Origin: Massilia niastensis DSM 21313
GTDB lineage: Bacteria; Pseudomonadota; Gammaproteobacteria; Burkholderiales; Burkholderiaceae_D
Direction of reading: 5' to 3'
Assembly (NCBI RefSeq): GCF_000382345.1
Contig: NZ_KB908078.1
Location: 77,849-141,848, forward strand
Length of the DNA: 64,000 nucleotides
Below are positions 7,976 through 16,869 of this stretch, piece after piece. Both the position numbers and the translations under genes were made by a program. Positions within the stretch are counted from its first letter, which is position 1. Every line of letters begins with the position of its first letter. A model generated the notes under the pieces. That model did no database searches and was not told the origin of the DNA. It was given only the letters and a program-made list of their open reading frames with translations.

Positions 7976-9403
7976 GTGACCACGACTGAATCGACGCCGA
8001 CCAAGTTCAAGCCGTATTCGCGCCAGACGATCGTTGCCGCGCGCCAGTGGCAATGGCTCACGCCCGAGCTGCAGGAAGCGGTGCAGGTGGTGTCCCATGT
8101 GTTGCCGTTCCGGACCAACGCCTACGTGATGGAAGAGCTGATCGACTGGGACAAGGTGCCGGACGACCCGATCTACCGCCTGACTTTCCCGCACCGCGAC
8201 ATGCTGCCGCCGCACGAGTACGAGCAGTTGCGCGACCTGGTGCTGGACAAGAAGGACGAGGCGGAAATCTCACGGCTGGTGCACCGGATCCGCATGCGCA
8301 TGAACCCGCACCCGGCCGGCCAGATGACGCACAACGTGCCGCGCGTGAACGACGCCCCGCTCAGGGGCCTCCAGCACAAGTACAAGGAAACCGTGCTGTT
8401 CTTCCCCAGCGCCGGCCAGACCTGCCACGCCTACTGCAGCTTCTGCTTCCGCTGGCCGCAGTTCGTGGGCATGGAGGACATGAAGTTCGACGCGCGCGAG
8501 AGCAGCGAACTGGTGTCCTACCTGAAGAGCCATCCGGACGTGACCGACGTGCTGCTCACGGGTGGCGACCCGATGATCATGAATACGCGCTCGCTGGCCG
8601 AATTCCTCGAGCCGCTGCTGGCGCCGGAGCTGGGCCACATCCAGAACATCCGCATCGGCACCAAGTCGGTGGCCTACTGGCCGCAGCGCTTCGTCTCGGA
8701 CAAGGACAGCGACGACCTGATGCGGCTGTTCGAGAAAGTGGTCCGCAGCGGCAGGAACCTGGCCATCATGGGCCACTACAACCATGCGGTCGAGCTGCGC
8801 CATCCGGTCGCCCAGCAGGCGGTCAAGCGCATCGTCGGCACCGGCGCCACCCTGCGCATGCAGGGGCCCCTGATCCGCCACATCAACGAGGATCCGAAGA
8901 GCTGGGCCGAGCTGTGGACCACCGGCGTGCGCCTGGGCGCGATTCCCTACTATATGTTCGTCGAACGCGACACCGGGCCGCGCGAGTATTTCTCGCTGCC
9001 GCTGGCGCGCGCGCACGAGATCTTCCAGGAAGCCTATTCGATGGTGTCGGGCCTGTCGCGCACCGTGCGCGGCCCGTCGATGAGCGCCTTCCCGGGCAAG
9101 GTCGTGATCGACGGCGTGGTGACCATCAATGGCGAGAAGCTGTTCGCGCTGCAGTTCCTGCAGGCCCGCAATCCCGAATGGGTGCGGCGCCCGTTCTTCG
9201 CCAGGTACGATCCCGATGCGACCTGGCTGGACCACCTGAAGCCCGCCTTCGGGCGCGACCGCTTCTTCTTCGAGCTCGAAAGCGGGGGACCGCTGCTCGG
9301 TCCGGGCGGGCGCGTGATCCCGCTGGTGCCGGGCGGCCAGCGCGGCAACGATCCCCAGCCCGACGCGGCCCGGCCTGGCGCGGCCCGCCCCGACGCCGCA
9401 TGA
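7976..9403 (+). CDS. KamA-family radical SAM protein (lysine 2,3-aminomutase-like)
   Basis: A 475-residue PLP- and [4Fe-4S]/SAM-dependent enzyme of the aminomutase family. The GTG start at 7976 is chosen for its GGAG site and because upstream sequence is not family-like; ATG 7919 is the alternative. The radical SAM cysteines are in QTCHAYCSFCFRWPQF (CxxxCxxC, near residue 145), then LLTGGDPMIM. The PLP-lysine candidate is in SAFPGKVVIDG near residue 370. In lysine aminomutase the substrate ammonium is held by an Asp in a VVDAP segment just before this lysine; here the corresponding stretch reads VRGPSMSAFPGK without Asp, so lysine may not be the substrate. An MFS transporter follows 16 bases later. 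Confidence 0.8.
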   Translation: MTTTESTPTKFKPYSRQTIVAARQWQWLTPELQEAVQVVSHVLPFRTNAYVMEELIDWDKVPDDPIYRLTFPHRDMLPPHEYEQLRDLVLDKKDEAEISRLVHRIRMRMNPHPAGQMTHNVPRVNDAPLRGLQHKYKETVLFFPSAGQTCHAYCSFCFRWPQFVGMEDMKFDARESSELVSYLKSHPDVTDVLLTGGDPMIMNTRSLAEFLEPLLAPELGHIQNIRIGTKSVAYWPQRFVSDKDSDDLMRLFEKVVRSGRNLAIMGHYNHAVELRHPVAQQAVKRIVGTGATLRMQGPLIRHINEDPKSWAELWTTGVRLGAIPYYMFVERDTGPREYFSLPLARAHEIFQEAYSMVSGLSRTVRGPSMSAFPGKVVIDGVVTINGEKLFALQFLQARNPEWVRRPFFARYDPDATWLDHLKPAFGRDRFFFELESGGPLLGPGGRVIPLVPGGQRGNDPQPDAARPGAARPDAA

Positions 9404-9419
9404 CCCGGCCCGGCCTGCC

Positions 9420-10688
9420 ATGATTCCCCCGGCAGCAGATCCGATGCCGCGCCTGTCCGGCGTGGCGGTGTTCTTCCATGTGTTCCTGCCGTTCGCGCTC
9501 GGGCATTACCTGTCTTCGCTGCTGCGCAACGTGAACGCGGTGCTGGCCTCGCAGCTGGTCGGGGAACTGGCCCTGGGCCCGGGCCAGCTGGGCCTGCTGA
9601 CCAGCGCCTTCTTCTTCGCCTTCGCGCTGGTGCAGCTGCCGGTCGGCATGGCGCTCGACCGCTACGGCCCGCGCAGGGTGCAGCTGGCGATGCTGGTGGT
9701 GGCGGGCTGCGGGGCGCTGCTGTTCGCGCACGGCGCCGGCTTCGGCCAGCTGCTGCTGGCGCGCGCCGTCATGGGCTGCGGGCTGGGGGGATGCTTCATG
9801 GCGGCCGTCAAGGCGGTCTCCACCTGGATCGCGCCGAGCCGGCTGCCCTCGGTGCACGGCTACCTGATCGCGGTCGGCGGCCTGGGTGCGGCCACCGCCA
9901 CCCTCCCGGTGCGCAGGATGCTCGAATACACCGACTGGCGCGGCCTGTTCGTGCTGCTCGCCGCCGCGATCGCCTGCACCGCCCTGTTGATCGCGCTGCT
10001 GTACCCGCGCACCGGCCAGCCTGCCGCCCGCCGCGCACCGCTGCCGCAGGCGCTGCGCGAGGTCTGGCAGGCGCCGAGCTTTCGCGGCGTGACCTCGCTG
10101 GTGCTGGTCCCGCATGCGGTGTTCTTCGGCGTCCAGGGCCTGTGGATCGGCCGCTGGCTGGCCGACGTGGCGCGCTTTCCCGAGGCGGCGGTCGCCTGGC
10201 TGCTGTACCTGGGCATGGCGGCGCTCATCTTCGGCGCCATCGCGGTCGGCATGATCACCGAGTGGGCCGCCCGGCGCGGCGTGCCGGCGCTCGATGTCGC
10301 CGCCGCCGGCGTGACCGTGTTCGTGCTGGTGCAGGCCGCCTTCGTGGTCGGCTACCGGCCCGGCTTCCAGATGCTGTCGGTGCTGTTCACCCTGGTGGGC
10401 ACGATCACCGGCATCGAGTACGCGATCGTGGCGCAAAGCATGCCGCGCGAGCTGACCGGCCGCGCCGCCACCGTCCTCAACCTCCTGATCTTCATCGGCG
10501 CCTTCCTGGTGCAGGCCGGATTCGGCGTGGTGGTCGAGCTGTGGACGCCCGACGGCGCCGGATGCACGCCGGCCGCCGCCTACCAGGCGGCCTTCGGCCT
10601 GCTGGTGCTGGTCCAGCTGCCCGGACTGTGGGCCTTCGCGCGGCGCCGCAAGCTGCCCGCGGCGGCGGCGCAGGCGGCGCCGTCCTGA
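9420..10688 (+). CDS. MFS transporter
   Basis: A 422-residue inner-membrane major-facilitator protein with about twelve hydrophobic helices. FALVQLPVGMALDRYGPRRV at 72-91 is the conserved loop 2-3 signature (G-x-x-x-D-R-x-G-x-R). MGCGLGGCFMAAVKAVSTWI and SRLPSVHGYLIAVGGLGAAT match helices 4-5. It starts 16 bases after the radical SAM gene, so the pair is probably one operon, and its substrate may be that enzyme's substrate or product. No strong Shine-Dalgarno site precedes 9420; an ATG eight codons later (9444) is also possible. Confidence 0.88.
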   Translation: MIPPAADPMPRLSGVAVFFHVFLPFALGHYLSSLLRNVNAVLASQLVGELALGPGQLGLLTSAFFFAFALVQLPVGMALDRYGPRRVQLAMLVVAGCGALLFAHGAGFGQLLLARAVMGCGLGGCFMAAVKAVSTWIAPSRLPSVHGYLIAVGGLGAATATLPVRRMLEYTDWRGLFVLLAAAIACTALLIALLYPRTGQPAARRAPLPQALREVWQAPSFRGVTSLVLVPHAVFFGVQGLWIGRWLADVARFPEAAVAWLLYLGMAALIFGAIAVGMITEWAARRGVPALDVAAAGVTVFVLVQAAFVVGYRPGFQMLSVLFTLVGTITGIEYAIVAQSMPRELTGRAATVLNLLIFIGAFLVQAGFGVVVELWTPDGAGCTPAAAYQAAFGLLVLVQLPGLWAFARRRKLPAAAAQAAPS

Positions 10689-10773
10689 GGGCTGTGTTTT
10701 CTCTGCGGTAATGAACGAGGCATAGTCTTTTGTCAATATAAAATCAATCCGTTCATTCCCAGGAGAGGAAACC

Positions 10774-12090
10774 ATGACCACCCGATTGCCACGCCTGTGT
10801 GCAGGCGCCACCCTGCTGCTGCTCGCTGCCTGCGGCGACAAGTCCACCCTGCCGGCCGGCGCCGATGTCGGCCCGACGCCGACGCTCGTGAAGCCCGTCA
10901 AGTCGACGATCCCGACCGTCGATATCGCTCCGGCCAAGGGCTGGCCTTCCGGCGCCACGCCGAAGCCGGCGGCCGGGCTGGGGGTGAACGTCTTCGCCAC
11001 CGCGCTCGACCACCCGCGCTGGGTATACGTGCTGCCGAACGGCGACGTGCTGGTGGCCGAGAGCAATGCGCCGAAGCGTCCGGAAGAGCACAAGGGCATC
11101 AAGGGCTGGATCATGAAGAAGGTGATGGCCAAGGCCGGCGCCGGCGTGCCGAGCGCCAATCGCATCAGCCTGCTGCGCGACGCCGACGGCGACGGCGTGG
11201 CCGAGTTCAAGCGCGTCTTCATGAAGGACCTGAACTCGCCCTTCGGCATGGCCCTGGTCGGCGACATGCTGTACGTCGCCAACACCGACGCCATCGTGCG
11301 CGTCCCCTACAAGGAAGGCGATACCGAGATCACCAGCGCGCCGCAGCCGGTCGCGCCGCTGCCGGGCGGGCCGCTGAACCACCACTGGACCAAGAACATC
11401 ATCGCCAGCAAGGACGGCGCCAGGTTGTATGCCACCTCGGGCTCGAACAGCAACGTCGCCGAGAACGGGATGGACAAGGAAGTGAACCGCGCCGCCATCC
11501 TCGAGGTGGAGATCGGCACCGGCAAGACCCGCTTGTTCGCGTCCGGCCTGCGCAACCCGAACGGCATGGCCTGGAACCCGCAGACCGGCGCGCTGTGGAC
11601 GGTGGTGAACGAGCGCGACGAGATCGGCAGCGACCTGGTGCCCGACTACCTCACCTCGGTCAAGGATGGCGGCTTCTATGGCTGGCCCTACAGCTGGTAC
11701 GGCAAGCACGTCGACGAGCGCGTCAAGCCGCCGCGCCCCGACCTGGTGGAAAAGGCGATCGTGCCCGACTACGCGCTCGGCGCCCACGTGGCCGCGCTCG
11801 GGCTGACCTTCTACGAAGGCGCCTTGCTGCCGCAGTACGGGGGCGGCGCCATCATCGGCCAGCACGGTTCCTGGAACCGCAAGCCGCTGTCGGGCTACAA
11901 CGTGGTGTTCGTGCCGTTCAAGGATGGCATGCCGAGCGGGAAGCCGGTCGAGATCCTGGGCGGCTTCGTGGACAAGAACGGCGATGCGCTCGGCCGGCCG
12001 GTCGGCGTCGCGATCGACAAGGGCGGCGCGCTGCTGGTCGCCGACGATGTCGGCAACGTCATCTGGCGCGTGGCGCCAAGCGCCCGCTAG
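10774..12090 (+). CDS. PQQ-dependent sugar dehydrogenase-like lipoprotein (sorbosone dehydrogenase family)
   Basis: A 438-residue predicted lipoprotein: the signal ends in [10 protein letters not shown] (lipobox LAAC), and AGGAGAGG precedes the ATG. The rest resembles the soluble glucose/sorbosone dehydrogenase beta-propeller. [18 protein letters not shown] occurs near residue 80, [20 protein letters not shown] (with a Ca-binding-like D-A-D-G-D-G) near 130, [14 protein letters not shown] near 225, [20 protein letters not shown] near 255, and [20 protein letters not shown] near 365. Members oxidise aldoses or sorbosone in the periplasm using PQQ. Substrate and PQQ use are not proven here. It is convergent with the oxidase cluster. 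Confidence 0.8.
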   Translation: MTTRLPRLCAGATLLLLAACGDKSTLPAGADVGPTPTLVKPVKSTIPTVDIAPAKGWPSGATPKPAAGLGVNVFATALDHPRWVYVLPNGDVLVAESNAPKRPEEHKGIKGWIMKKVMAKAGAGVPSANRISLLRDADGDGVAEFKRVFMKDLNSPFGMALVGDMLYVANTDAIVRVPYKEGDTEITSAPQPVAPLPGGPLNHHWTKNIIASKDGARLYATSGSNSNVAENGMDKEVNRAAILEVEIGTGKTRLFASGLRNPNGMAWNPQTGALWTVVNERDEIGSDLVPDYLTSVKDGGFYGWPYSWYGKHVDERVKPPRPDLVEKAIVPDYALGAHVAALGLTFYEGALLPQYGGGAIIGQHGSWNRKPLSGYNVVFVPFKDGMPSGKPVEILGGFVDKNGDALGRPVGVAIDKGGALLVADDVGNVIWRVAPSAR

Positions 12091-12091
12091 T

Positions 12092-12421
12092 TCAGGCGCA
12101 TCCCGACACCACCAGCAGCAGCGGGATGCCCGACCACGCCACCGCGACGGCCGCCAGCACCGCGCTGGCGAGCGCCGCGTAATCCGCCAGGGCGCCCTGG
12201 CCCAGGCGTGCGCGTGCACGCCACGCCAGCCACAGGCAGGCGGCCAGCGCGGCCACGGTGGCCACTCCCAGCAGCAGCCGGTCCGGCCCGCCCGGACGCA
12301 GGCTGCCCGGCGAGCACTGGGCCGCCGCCAGTCCATAGCACAGCGCGAAATGCAGGGCCCAGATCAGGAAGGGCAGGGTGCCGCGCGCCAGGCGCAGGAA
12401 GAAGTGTTCGTTCACGCTCAC
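12092..12421 (-). CDS. Small three-helix membrane protein of the oxidase operon
   Basis: A 109-residue hydrophobic protein with three membrane segments (about 15-35, 49-68 and 82-106). It starts with GTG at 12421, overlapping the stop of the subunit I/III gene by four bases (GTGA), so it is translationally coupled to it. I do not recognise a named family. The position suggests an accessory or subunit IV-like protein of the oxidase. It is the last gene of the minus-strand operon and is followed within two bases by the convergent sugar dehydrogenase stop. Confidence 0.7.
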   Translation of the reverse strand: MSVNEHFFLRLARGTLPFLIWALHFALCYGLAAAQCSPGSLRPGGPDRLLLGVATVAALAACLWLAWRARARLGQGALADYAALASAVLAAVAVAWSGIPLLLVVSGCA

Positions 12422-14922
12422 TCCATCAGCAGCGGCAGGATGCGGATCGCGAGCATGCCGGCGATGCCCTGCAGGGTGACGTAGTGCCAGACCAGGGCGA
12501 TGTTGTCGAGCGTGGCGCGGCTACCTGGCGTCAGGTGGCCGCGCCAGACCCGCAGGGCCAGGTAGGGCGCCAGGATCGCGAGCAGCACGATGTGCAGGCC
12601 CTGGTAGCCGACGATGGTGCCGATCGCCGCGCTCCAGGCGTTGGCGGTGGGGTCGAGCCGGGCCAGCTGCTGGCCGTGCAGGTCGCACAGGAAGGACGCC
12701 GCCGCGCAGCCCAGCGCCAGCAGCGCCAGCCAGGGCAGGCGGCGCCAGTCCATGCGCCCGGCCACCCAGATGAGCGCCGAGCCGGCCGCCAGCAGGCCCG
12801 CCGACAGCCACTGCCACATCGCGGGCGGCAGCGCCGCGCCGGGCGGCGGACAGATTTCGAGGCGCATCGAGAGGTGGATATAGGTGAACACGAAGGAAGC
12901 GAAGATGCTCGCGTCCACGATCAGCATGATCATCGTGCCCCACCACGAGTGCGAGGCCATGCCGCGCGCGCCGACCGGCAGCATCACGCCCTCGGCCACC
13001 TTCGCTTCGCGGATCGGCGGCGGACGGTCGGACTGCCACATCCAGGCCAGGGTCGCCGCGATCGCGGTGATCCCGAACACCCAGGCCAGCCAGACCAGCT
13101 TCACGGTCAAGAGCAGGAAGAAGCCGGCGGTGCCGAGCGCGGCCAGCACCGTCATCCAGCTGTCGCCGGGCAGGATCATCAGGTAGCGCGGTTCGGCGGC
13201 GACCGGGCTGGTGGCGATGGTCTCGCGCCTGCCGGTGGCGGTATTCGGCAGGTAATGCTGGCCGGCCTCGACTTCCTCGGACAGGGTCGGCTGCTGCCAC
13301 AGCGGCTCGCTCGAGTTCACGCGGGCGATGCTGCGGTTGCCGTAGTCCTCGGAGGGCAGCCATTCGAGGGTCGAGGCGTTCCATGGATTGCCGACCTCGC
13401 GTTCCGGGCGGCGCAGGGTGCGCGCCGTGTCGATCGCGAACAGCAGCACGCCGGCCGCGAAGGTGAACGCGCCCACGGTCGAGAGCATGTTGAGCAGGTC
13501 CCAGCCGAGATCCGGCGCATAGGTGTAGACCCGGCGCGGCATGCCGTACAGGCCGGTGATGTGCATCGGGAAGAAGGCCAGGTTGAAGCCGCCGAACATC
13601 AGCCAGAACACCCAGCGCGCGAGCCGCTCGGACAGCTGGTTGCCGTTGATCAGGGGCAGCCAGTAGTACATGCCCGCGAATACCGGGAACACCATCCCGC
13701 CGATCAGCACGTAGTGCAGGTGGGCGACGATGAAATAAGTGTCGTGCACCTGCCAGTCGAAGGGAATCACCGCCACCATCACCCCGGTCAGGCCGCCCAG
13801 CACGAAGATGAACATGAAGCCGAGCAGGAACAGCGCCGGCGCGCTCATGCGCACCCTGCCGCTCCAGAGCGTGGCGATCCAGCCGAACACCTGGATCGCG
13901 GTCGGCACCGCGACCGCCATGCTGGCGGCCGAGACGAAGCCCATCTCCATCGCGCCCAGCCCCGCCGTGAACATGTGGTGCGCCCACAGGCCGAAGCTGA
14001 AGAAGCCGACGCCCACCAGCGCCACGATGATGGCGCGCCGCCCGACCAGGGGCGCGCTGGCGATGGTCGGGATCATGGTCGAGACCATCCCGGCCGCCGG
14101 CAGGAAGATGATGTACACCTCGGGGTGGCCGAAGAACCAGAACAGGTGCTGCCACAGCAGCGGATCGCCGCCGCGTTCGGCGTCGAACAGGGGCCAGTCG
14201 AAGGCGCGTTCCAGCTCCAGCAGGGCGGTGCCGGCGATCACGGCGGGGAAGGCGAACACGATCATCACGCCCACCACCAGCATCGCCCAGGCGTATACCG
14301 GCATGCGCGCCAGGGTCATGCCCGGCGCGCGCGTGAACAGGATGCCGACGATCAGCTCGATCGCGCCGGCGATGGCGGAAATCTCGATGAAGCCGATCCC
14401 CAGCAGCCAGAAGTCGGCGTTCAGTCCCGGCGAATACTTGGCGCCGGTGAGCGGCGGATACATGAACCAGCCGCCGTCCGGGGCCAGGCCGACGAACAGG
14501 GTGCAGAAGAAGGCCAGGCCGCCGAAGGCATAGGCCCAGTAGGCATAGGCGGACAGGCGCGGGAAGGGCAGGTCGCGCGCGCCCAGCATGTTGGGCAGCA
14601 GGTAGACCGCGATCGCCTCGACCACGGGAATCGCGAACAGGAACATCATCACGGTGCCGTGCATCGTGAACACCTGGTTGTAGGTGCCGGCGTCGAGCAG
14701 GGTGTTCTCGGGCACGGCCAGCTGCACCCGCATCAGCAGCGCCAGGATCCCGGCCAGCACGAAGAACAGCAGGGCGGTGCCGATGTACAGCAGGCCGATG
14801 TTGGTGTTGTTGACCGACTTGAAGAAGCGCCAGCCGGACGGGGTGCGCCAGACTTCCTCCAGGCGTTCGAGTTCGCCGTCGGGACGGGGCAAGGGGTTGG
14901 GGAAGGTGGCGTCGCGCTTCAT
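12418..14922 (-). CDS. Heme-copper oxidase, fused subunits I and III
   Basis: An 834-residue fusion: subunit I (about 1-540), then a subunit III-like domain (about 600-834). Haem and copper ligands are intact: FTMHGTVMMF (low-spin haem), FFGHPEVYII (CuB His plus the cross-linked Tyr), WAHHMFTAGL (CuB pair), HDTYFIVAHLHYVL (haem a3) and GMPRRVYTY (propionate arginines). HPEVY with Glu268 marks an A1-type enzyme. Proton-channel positions are unusual: Gln344 replaces the K-channel lysine (PTAIQVFGW), and Val106, Ser124 and Ala125 replace conserved D-channel asparagines, while Asp117 is kept. It would reduce oxygen in the inner membrane with electrons from cytochrome c. The ATG at 14922 overlaps the subunit II stop (ATGA); the open frame upstream of it is not oxidase sequence. 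Confidence 0.93.
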   Translation of the reverse strand: MKRDATFPNPLPRPDGELERLEEVWRTPSGWRFFKSVNNTNIGLLYIGTALLFFVLAGILALLMRVQLAVPENTLLDAGTYNQVFTMHGTVMMFLFAIPVVEAIAVYLLPNMLGARDLPFPRLSAYAYWAYAFGGLAFFCTLFVGLAPDGGWFMYPPLTGAKYSPGLNADFWLLGIGFIEISAIAGAIELIVGILFTRAPGMTLARMPVYAWAMLVVGVMIVFAFPAVIAGTALLELERAFDWPLFDAERGGDPLLWQHLFWFFGHPEVYIIFLPAAGMVSTMIPTIASAPLVGRRAIIVALVGVGFFSFGLWAHHMFTAGLGAMEMGFVSAASMAVAVPTAIQVFGWIATLWSGRVRMSAPALFLLGFMFIFVLGGLTGVMVAVIPFDWQVHDTYFIVAHLHYVLIGGMVFPVFAGMYYWLPLINGNQLSERLARWVFWLMFGGFNLAFFPMHITGLYGMPRRVYTYAPDLGWDLLNMLSTVGAFTFAAGVLLFAIDTARTLRRPEREVGNPWNASTLEWLPSEDYGNRSIARVNSSEPLWQQPTLSEEVEAGQHYLPNTATGRRETIATSPVAAEPRYLMILPGDSWMTVLAALGTAGFFLLLTVKLVWLAWVFGITAIAATLAWMWQSDRPPPIREAKVAEGVMLPVGARGMASHSWWGTMIMLIVDASIFASFVFTYIHLSMRLEICPPPGAALPPAMWQWLSAGLLAAGSALIWVAGRMDWRRLPWLALLALGCAAASFLCDLHGQQLARLDPTANAWSAAIGTIVGYQGLHIVLLAILAPYLALRVWRGHLTPGSRATLDNIALVWHYVTLQGIAGMLAIRILPLLME

Positions 14923-15848
14923 TTCAGGTGCTCGAGATAGGTGGCCAGCGCGCGCAGCGATTCGCCGTCCAGGTCCTGCGACCCCGGCATGAACACGCCG
15001 GGCTTGATGCCCTGCGGATCGGCGATCCAGCCGGCCAGGGCGCCGCGGTGGTTGCGCAGGACGCCGGCGCCGATGTGCATGCGGCTGCCCACATGGGTCA
15101 GGTCCGGTCCCAGGCGCGAGTACTCGGCCACGCCGCGGATCGTGTGGCAGGCCTGGCAGCGCTGTTCCAGGAAGGCGGCGCGGCCGCGCTCCAGCACCGG
15201 GCTGGAGGCCGGCGCCGCGGGGGCGGCCTGGCGCGCCAGCCAGGCATCGAACTCCTCGGGCGACTTCGCGACCACGTGCAGCGCCATGCGCGCGTGCTGC
15301 TCGCCGCAGTACTCGGCGCACTGGCCGCGGTAGACCCCGGGTTTGTCGGCGCGCAGGGTCAGGCCGGTCACCCGGCCGGGGATCATGTCGCGCTTGCCGG
15401 CCAGGTTCGGCACCCACAGGCTGTGGATCACGTCCGCCGCGTTCAGGCCGAGATAGACCGCCTTGCCGGTCGGGATGTGGATCTCGTTGGCGCTGACGAT
15501 CTCGCGCCCGCTGGCCGGGTCGTGGTAGCGCACTTCCCACCACCACATCTTGGCGGTCACCGAAATGGTCAGCGCCTTGTGCGAGGACTGCGGCACCAGC
15601 TGGGTGCTGCGCCAGGTGCTCCATGTCAGCAGGGCGGTGAGCAGCACGACCGGAAAGGCCACGCCGGCGCCCGCGATCCACAGCGCCGGCCGCACCGGGC
15701 GCGCCTGGCGCCGCATGCTCAGCATCAGGAGGGCCATGACGGCCACGAAGATCAGCGCCCCGGCGCCGAACATCACCCAGGCGAACTGGTGGATGATGAC
15801 CGCATCGGGGCCGGCCGGGTGGAGGACGGATTGCAGCGTGCCGTTCAT
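14919..15848 (-). CDS. Cytochrome c oxidase subunit II with fused cytochrome c domain
   Basis: A 309-residue electron-entry subunit. Two membrane helices lie near 25-45 and 58-78. The cupredoxin domain follows, with the CuA site HSLWVPNLAGKRDMIPG then CAEYCGEQHARM near residue 190-200. A C-terminal monoheme cytochrome c (CQACH near 240, with Met in KPGVFMPGS near 290) makes this a caa3-like subunit that can pass electrons from its own haem to CuA. The ATG at 15848 overlaps the preceding cytochrome stop by four bases. The frame is open upstream to 16217, but that stretch only shadows the cytochrome gene. Confidence 0.93.
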   Translation of the reverse strand: MNGTLQSVLHPAGPDAVIIHQFAWVMFGAGALIFVAVMALLMLSMRRQARPVRPALWIAGAGVAFPVVLLTALLTWSTWRSTQLVPQSSHKALTISVTAKMWWWEVRYHDPASGREIVSANEIHIPTGKAVYLGLNAADVIHSLWVPNLAGKRDMIPGRVTGLTLRADKPGVYRGQCAEYCGEQHARMALHVVAKSPEEFDAWLARQAAPAAPASSPVLERGRAAFLEQRCQACHTIRGVAEYSRLGPDLTHVGSRMHIGAGVLRNHRGALAGWIADPQGIKPGVFMPGSQDLDGESLRALATYLEHLK

Positions 15849-16246
15849 CGCAGCGTGTACAGGTAGGCGGCCATGTGGCGCGCCTCGTCTTCGGACAGTC
15901 CCAGCGCGGGCATCAGGGTGCCGGGCTTGAGCGAAGGCGGATGCTGCAGCCAGCGCACCATCCGGGCCGGCTGGTTGGGGATGCCGCCGGCGATGTAGCT
16001 CAGGCGGCCGATGTGTTCGAGCGAGGGGCCGGCGTCGCCGCCGGCGCCCTGTACGCCCGGGATCGCATGGCAGGCGCCGCACTGGTATTGCCTGATCAGT
16101 TGCAGGCCGCGCTGCGGGTCGCCGCCCGGCACCCGGACCCCGTGCTCCCCCTTGCCGCACCCGGCCGCCAACGCTGCGCACAGGAGGGCGCAGGCGGCGC
16201 GGAAGGCCTGTAAACACGGGTGGAATGGGGTGGTCGGGGAGCGCAC
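15845..16246 (-). CDS. Monoheme cytochrome c lipoprotein, first gene of the oxidase operon
   Basis: A 133-residue predicted lipoprotein (signal ending ALAAGCGKGE) with one haem site, CGACH near residue 57, and axial Met in LKPGTLMPALGLSE near 112. It starts with GTG at 16246, the only reasonable start before the signal peptide, with a weak GAGAA site. The 3' end overlaps the subunit II start (ATGA). It is clearly related to the lipoprotein cytochrome at 16866-17231 on the other side of the divergent promoter: both share GDPQRG, an A/HACH haem site, V/AIPGV and a TLMPALG/TAMPAMG-type Met segment. It probably delivers electrons to the oxidase. Confidence 0.88.
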   Translation of the reverse strand: MRSPTTPFHPCLQAFRAACALLCAALAAGCGKGEHGVRVPGGDPQRGLQLIRQYQCGACHAIPGVQGAGGDAGPSLEHIGRLSYIAGGIPNQPARMVRWLQHPPSLKPGTLMPALGLSEDEARHMAAYLYTLR

Positions 16247-16277
16247 GTTACGTTTTTCTCGATTTGCCTGTCGCTTT

Positions 16278-16283
16278 TATAAT
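16278..16283 (+). promoter_or_regulatory. Candidate -10 box in the divergent cytochrome promoter region
   Basis: A perfect TATAAT lies in the 80-base AT-rich gap between the two divergent cytochrome operons. It is 43 bases before the plus-strand start. No matching -35 hexamer is present at 16-18 bases, so an activator may be needed. No FNR-like TTGAT-N4-ATCAA site is visible. Confidence 0.35.
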
Positions 16284-16326
16284 ACAAGAAACATGATGTA
16301 ATTTTTTTAACAGAACACCCTAGGTT

Positions 16327-16869
16327 ATGCTATCGAATCGTGCGCGATTGATCATCCGGACCGTGCTGCTCACGCTATTGGCGGTGGGGGTGACGGCCGC
16401 CGCCGCCGGCATGACGGTCCTGCGCGCGGGGTGGTACAACATCGGCGCCACCCAGCAGCATCATCCGCTGGTGCACAAGGTGCTGGAGAAGGGCATGCAC
16501 TATTCGGTGCGCTTCCATGCGCGCGAGGTGCGGGTGCCCGCCCTGGGCGCGCCGCAGCAGGTGCTGCGCGGCGCGGCGGTCTACCGGGACAGGTGCGTGC
16601 AGTGCCACGGCGCCCCCGGCGTGGCCCAGGACCGGCACGGCATGAGCATGCAGCCGGTGCCGGGGCCCCTGGTGGACGCCACCGCGCGCTGGAAGCCGCG
16701 CGAGCTGTACTGGATCACGCGCCACGGCGTGAAGATGAGCGGCATGCCGGCCTGGGAATACCACCTGAGCGATGAGGACCTGTGGGCCGTGGTGGCCTTC
16801 GTGGCGTCGATGCCGGCCTTGACGCCGGACCAGTACCGCGGCATGGCCGGGCCGGAGGCGCAGCCATGA
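16327..16869 (+). CDS. Membrane-anchored monoheme cytochrome c
   Basis: A 180-residue cytochrome with one N-terminal helix (LIIRTVLLTLLAVGVTAAAA, about 8-27) and a class I haem c domain. CVQCHGAPG near residue 93 is the haem site and GVKMSGMPAWEYH near 137 supplies the axial Met. The N-terminal IGATQQHHPLVHKVLEKGMH segment occurs in cytochromes linked to alternative oxidases. Its stop overlaps the next cytochrome start by four bases. It is divergent from the oxidase operon and probably shuttles electrons to it. Confidence 0.88.
   Translation: MLSNRARLIIRTVLLTLLAVGVTAAAAGMTVLRAGWYNIGATQQHHPLVHKVLEKGMHYSVRFHAREVRVPALGAPQQVLRGAAVYRDRCVQCHGAPGVAQDRHGMSMQPVPGPLVDATARWKPRELYWITRHGVKMSGMPAWEYHLSDEDLWAVVAFVASMPALTPDQYRGMAGPEAQP

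Noticed and set aside
12208-14940. A 910-codon plus-strand frame over the oxidase gene
   Set aside because: It is antisense to intact oxidase subunit I/III and has no recognisable domain.
12418-15681. Apparent 1087-residue fusion of the oxidase with an upstream domain
   Set aside because: The extra N-terminal part is an out-of-frame reading of the subunit II gene. The ATGA overlap at 14919-14922 marks the real start.
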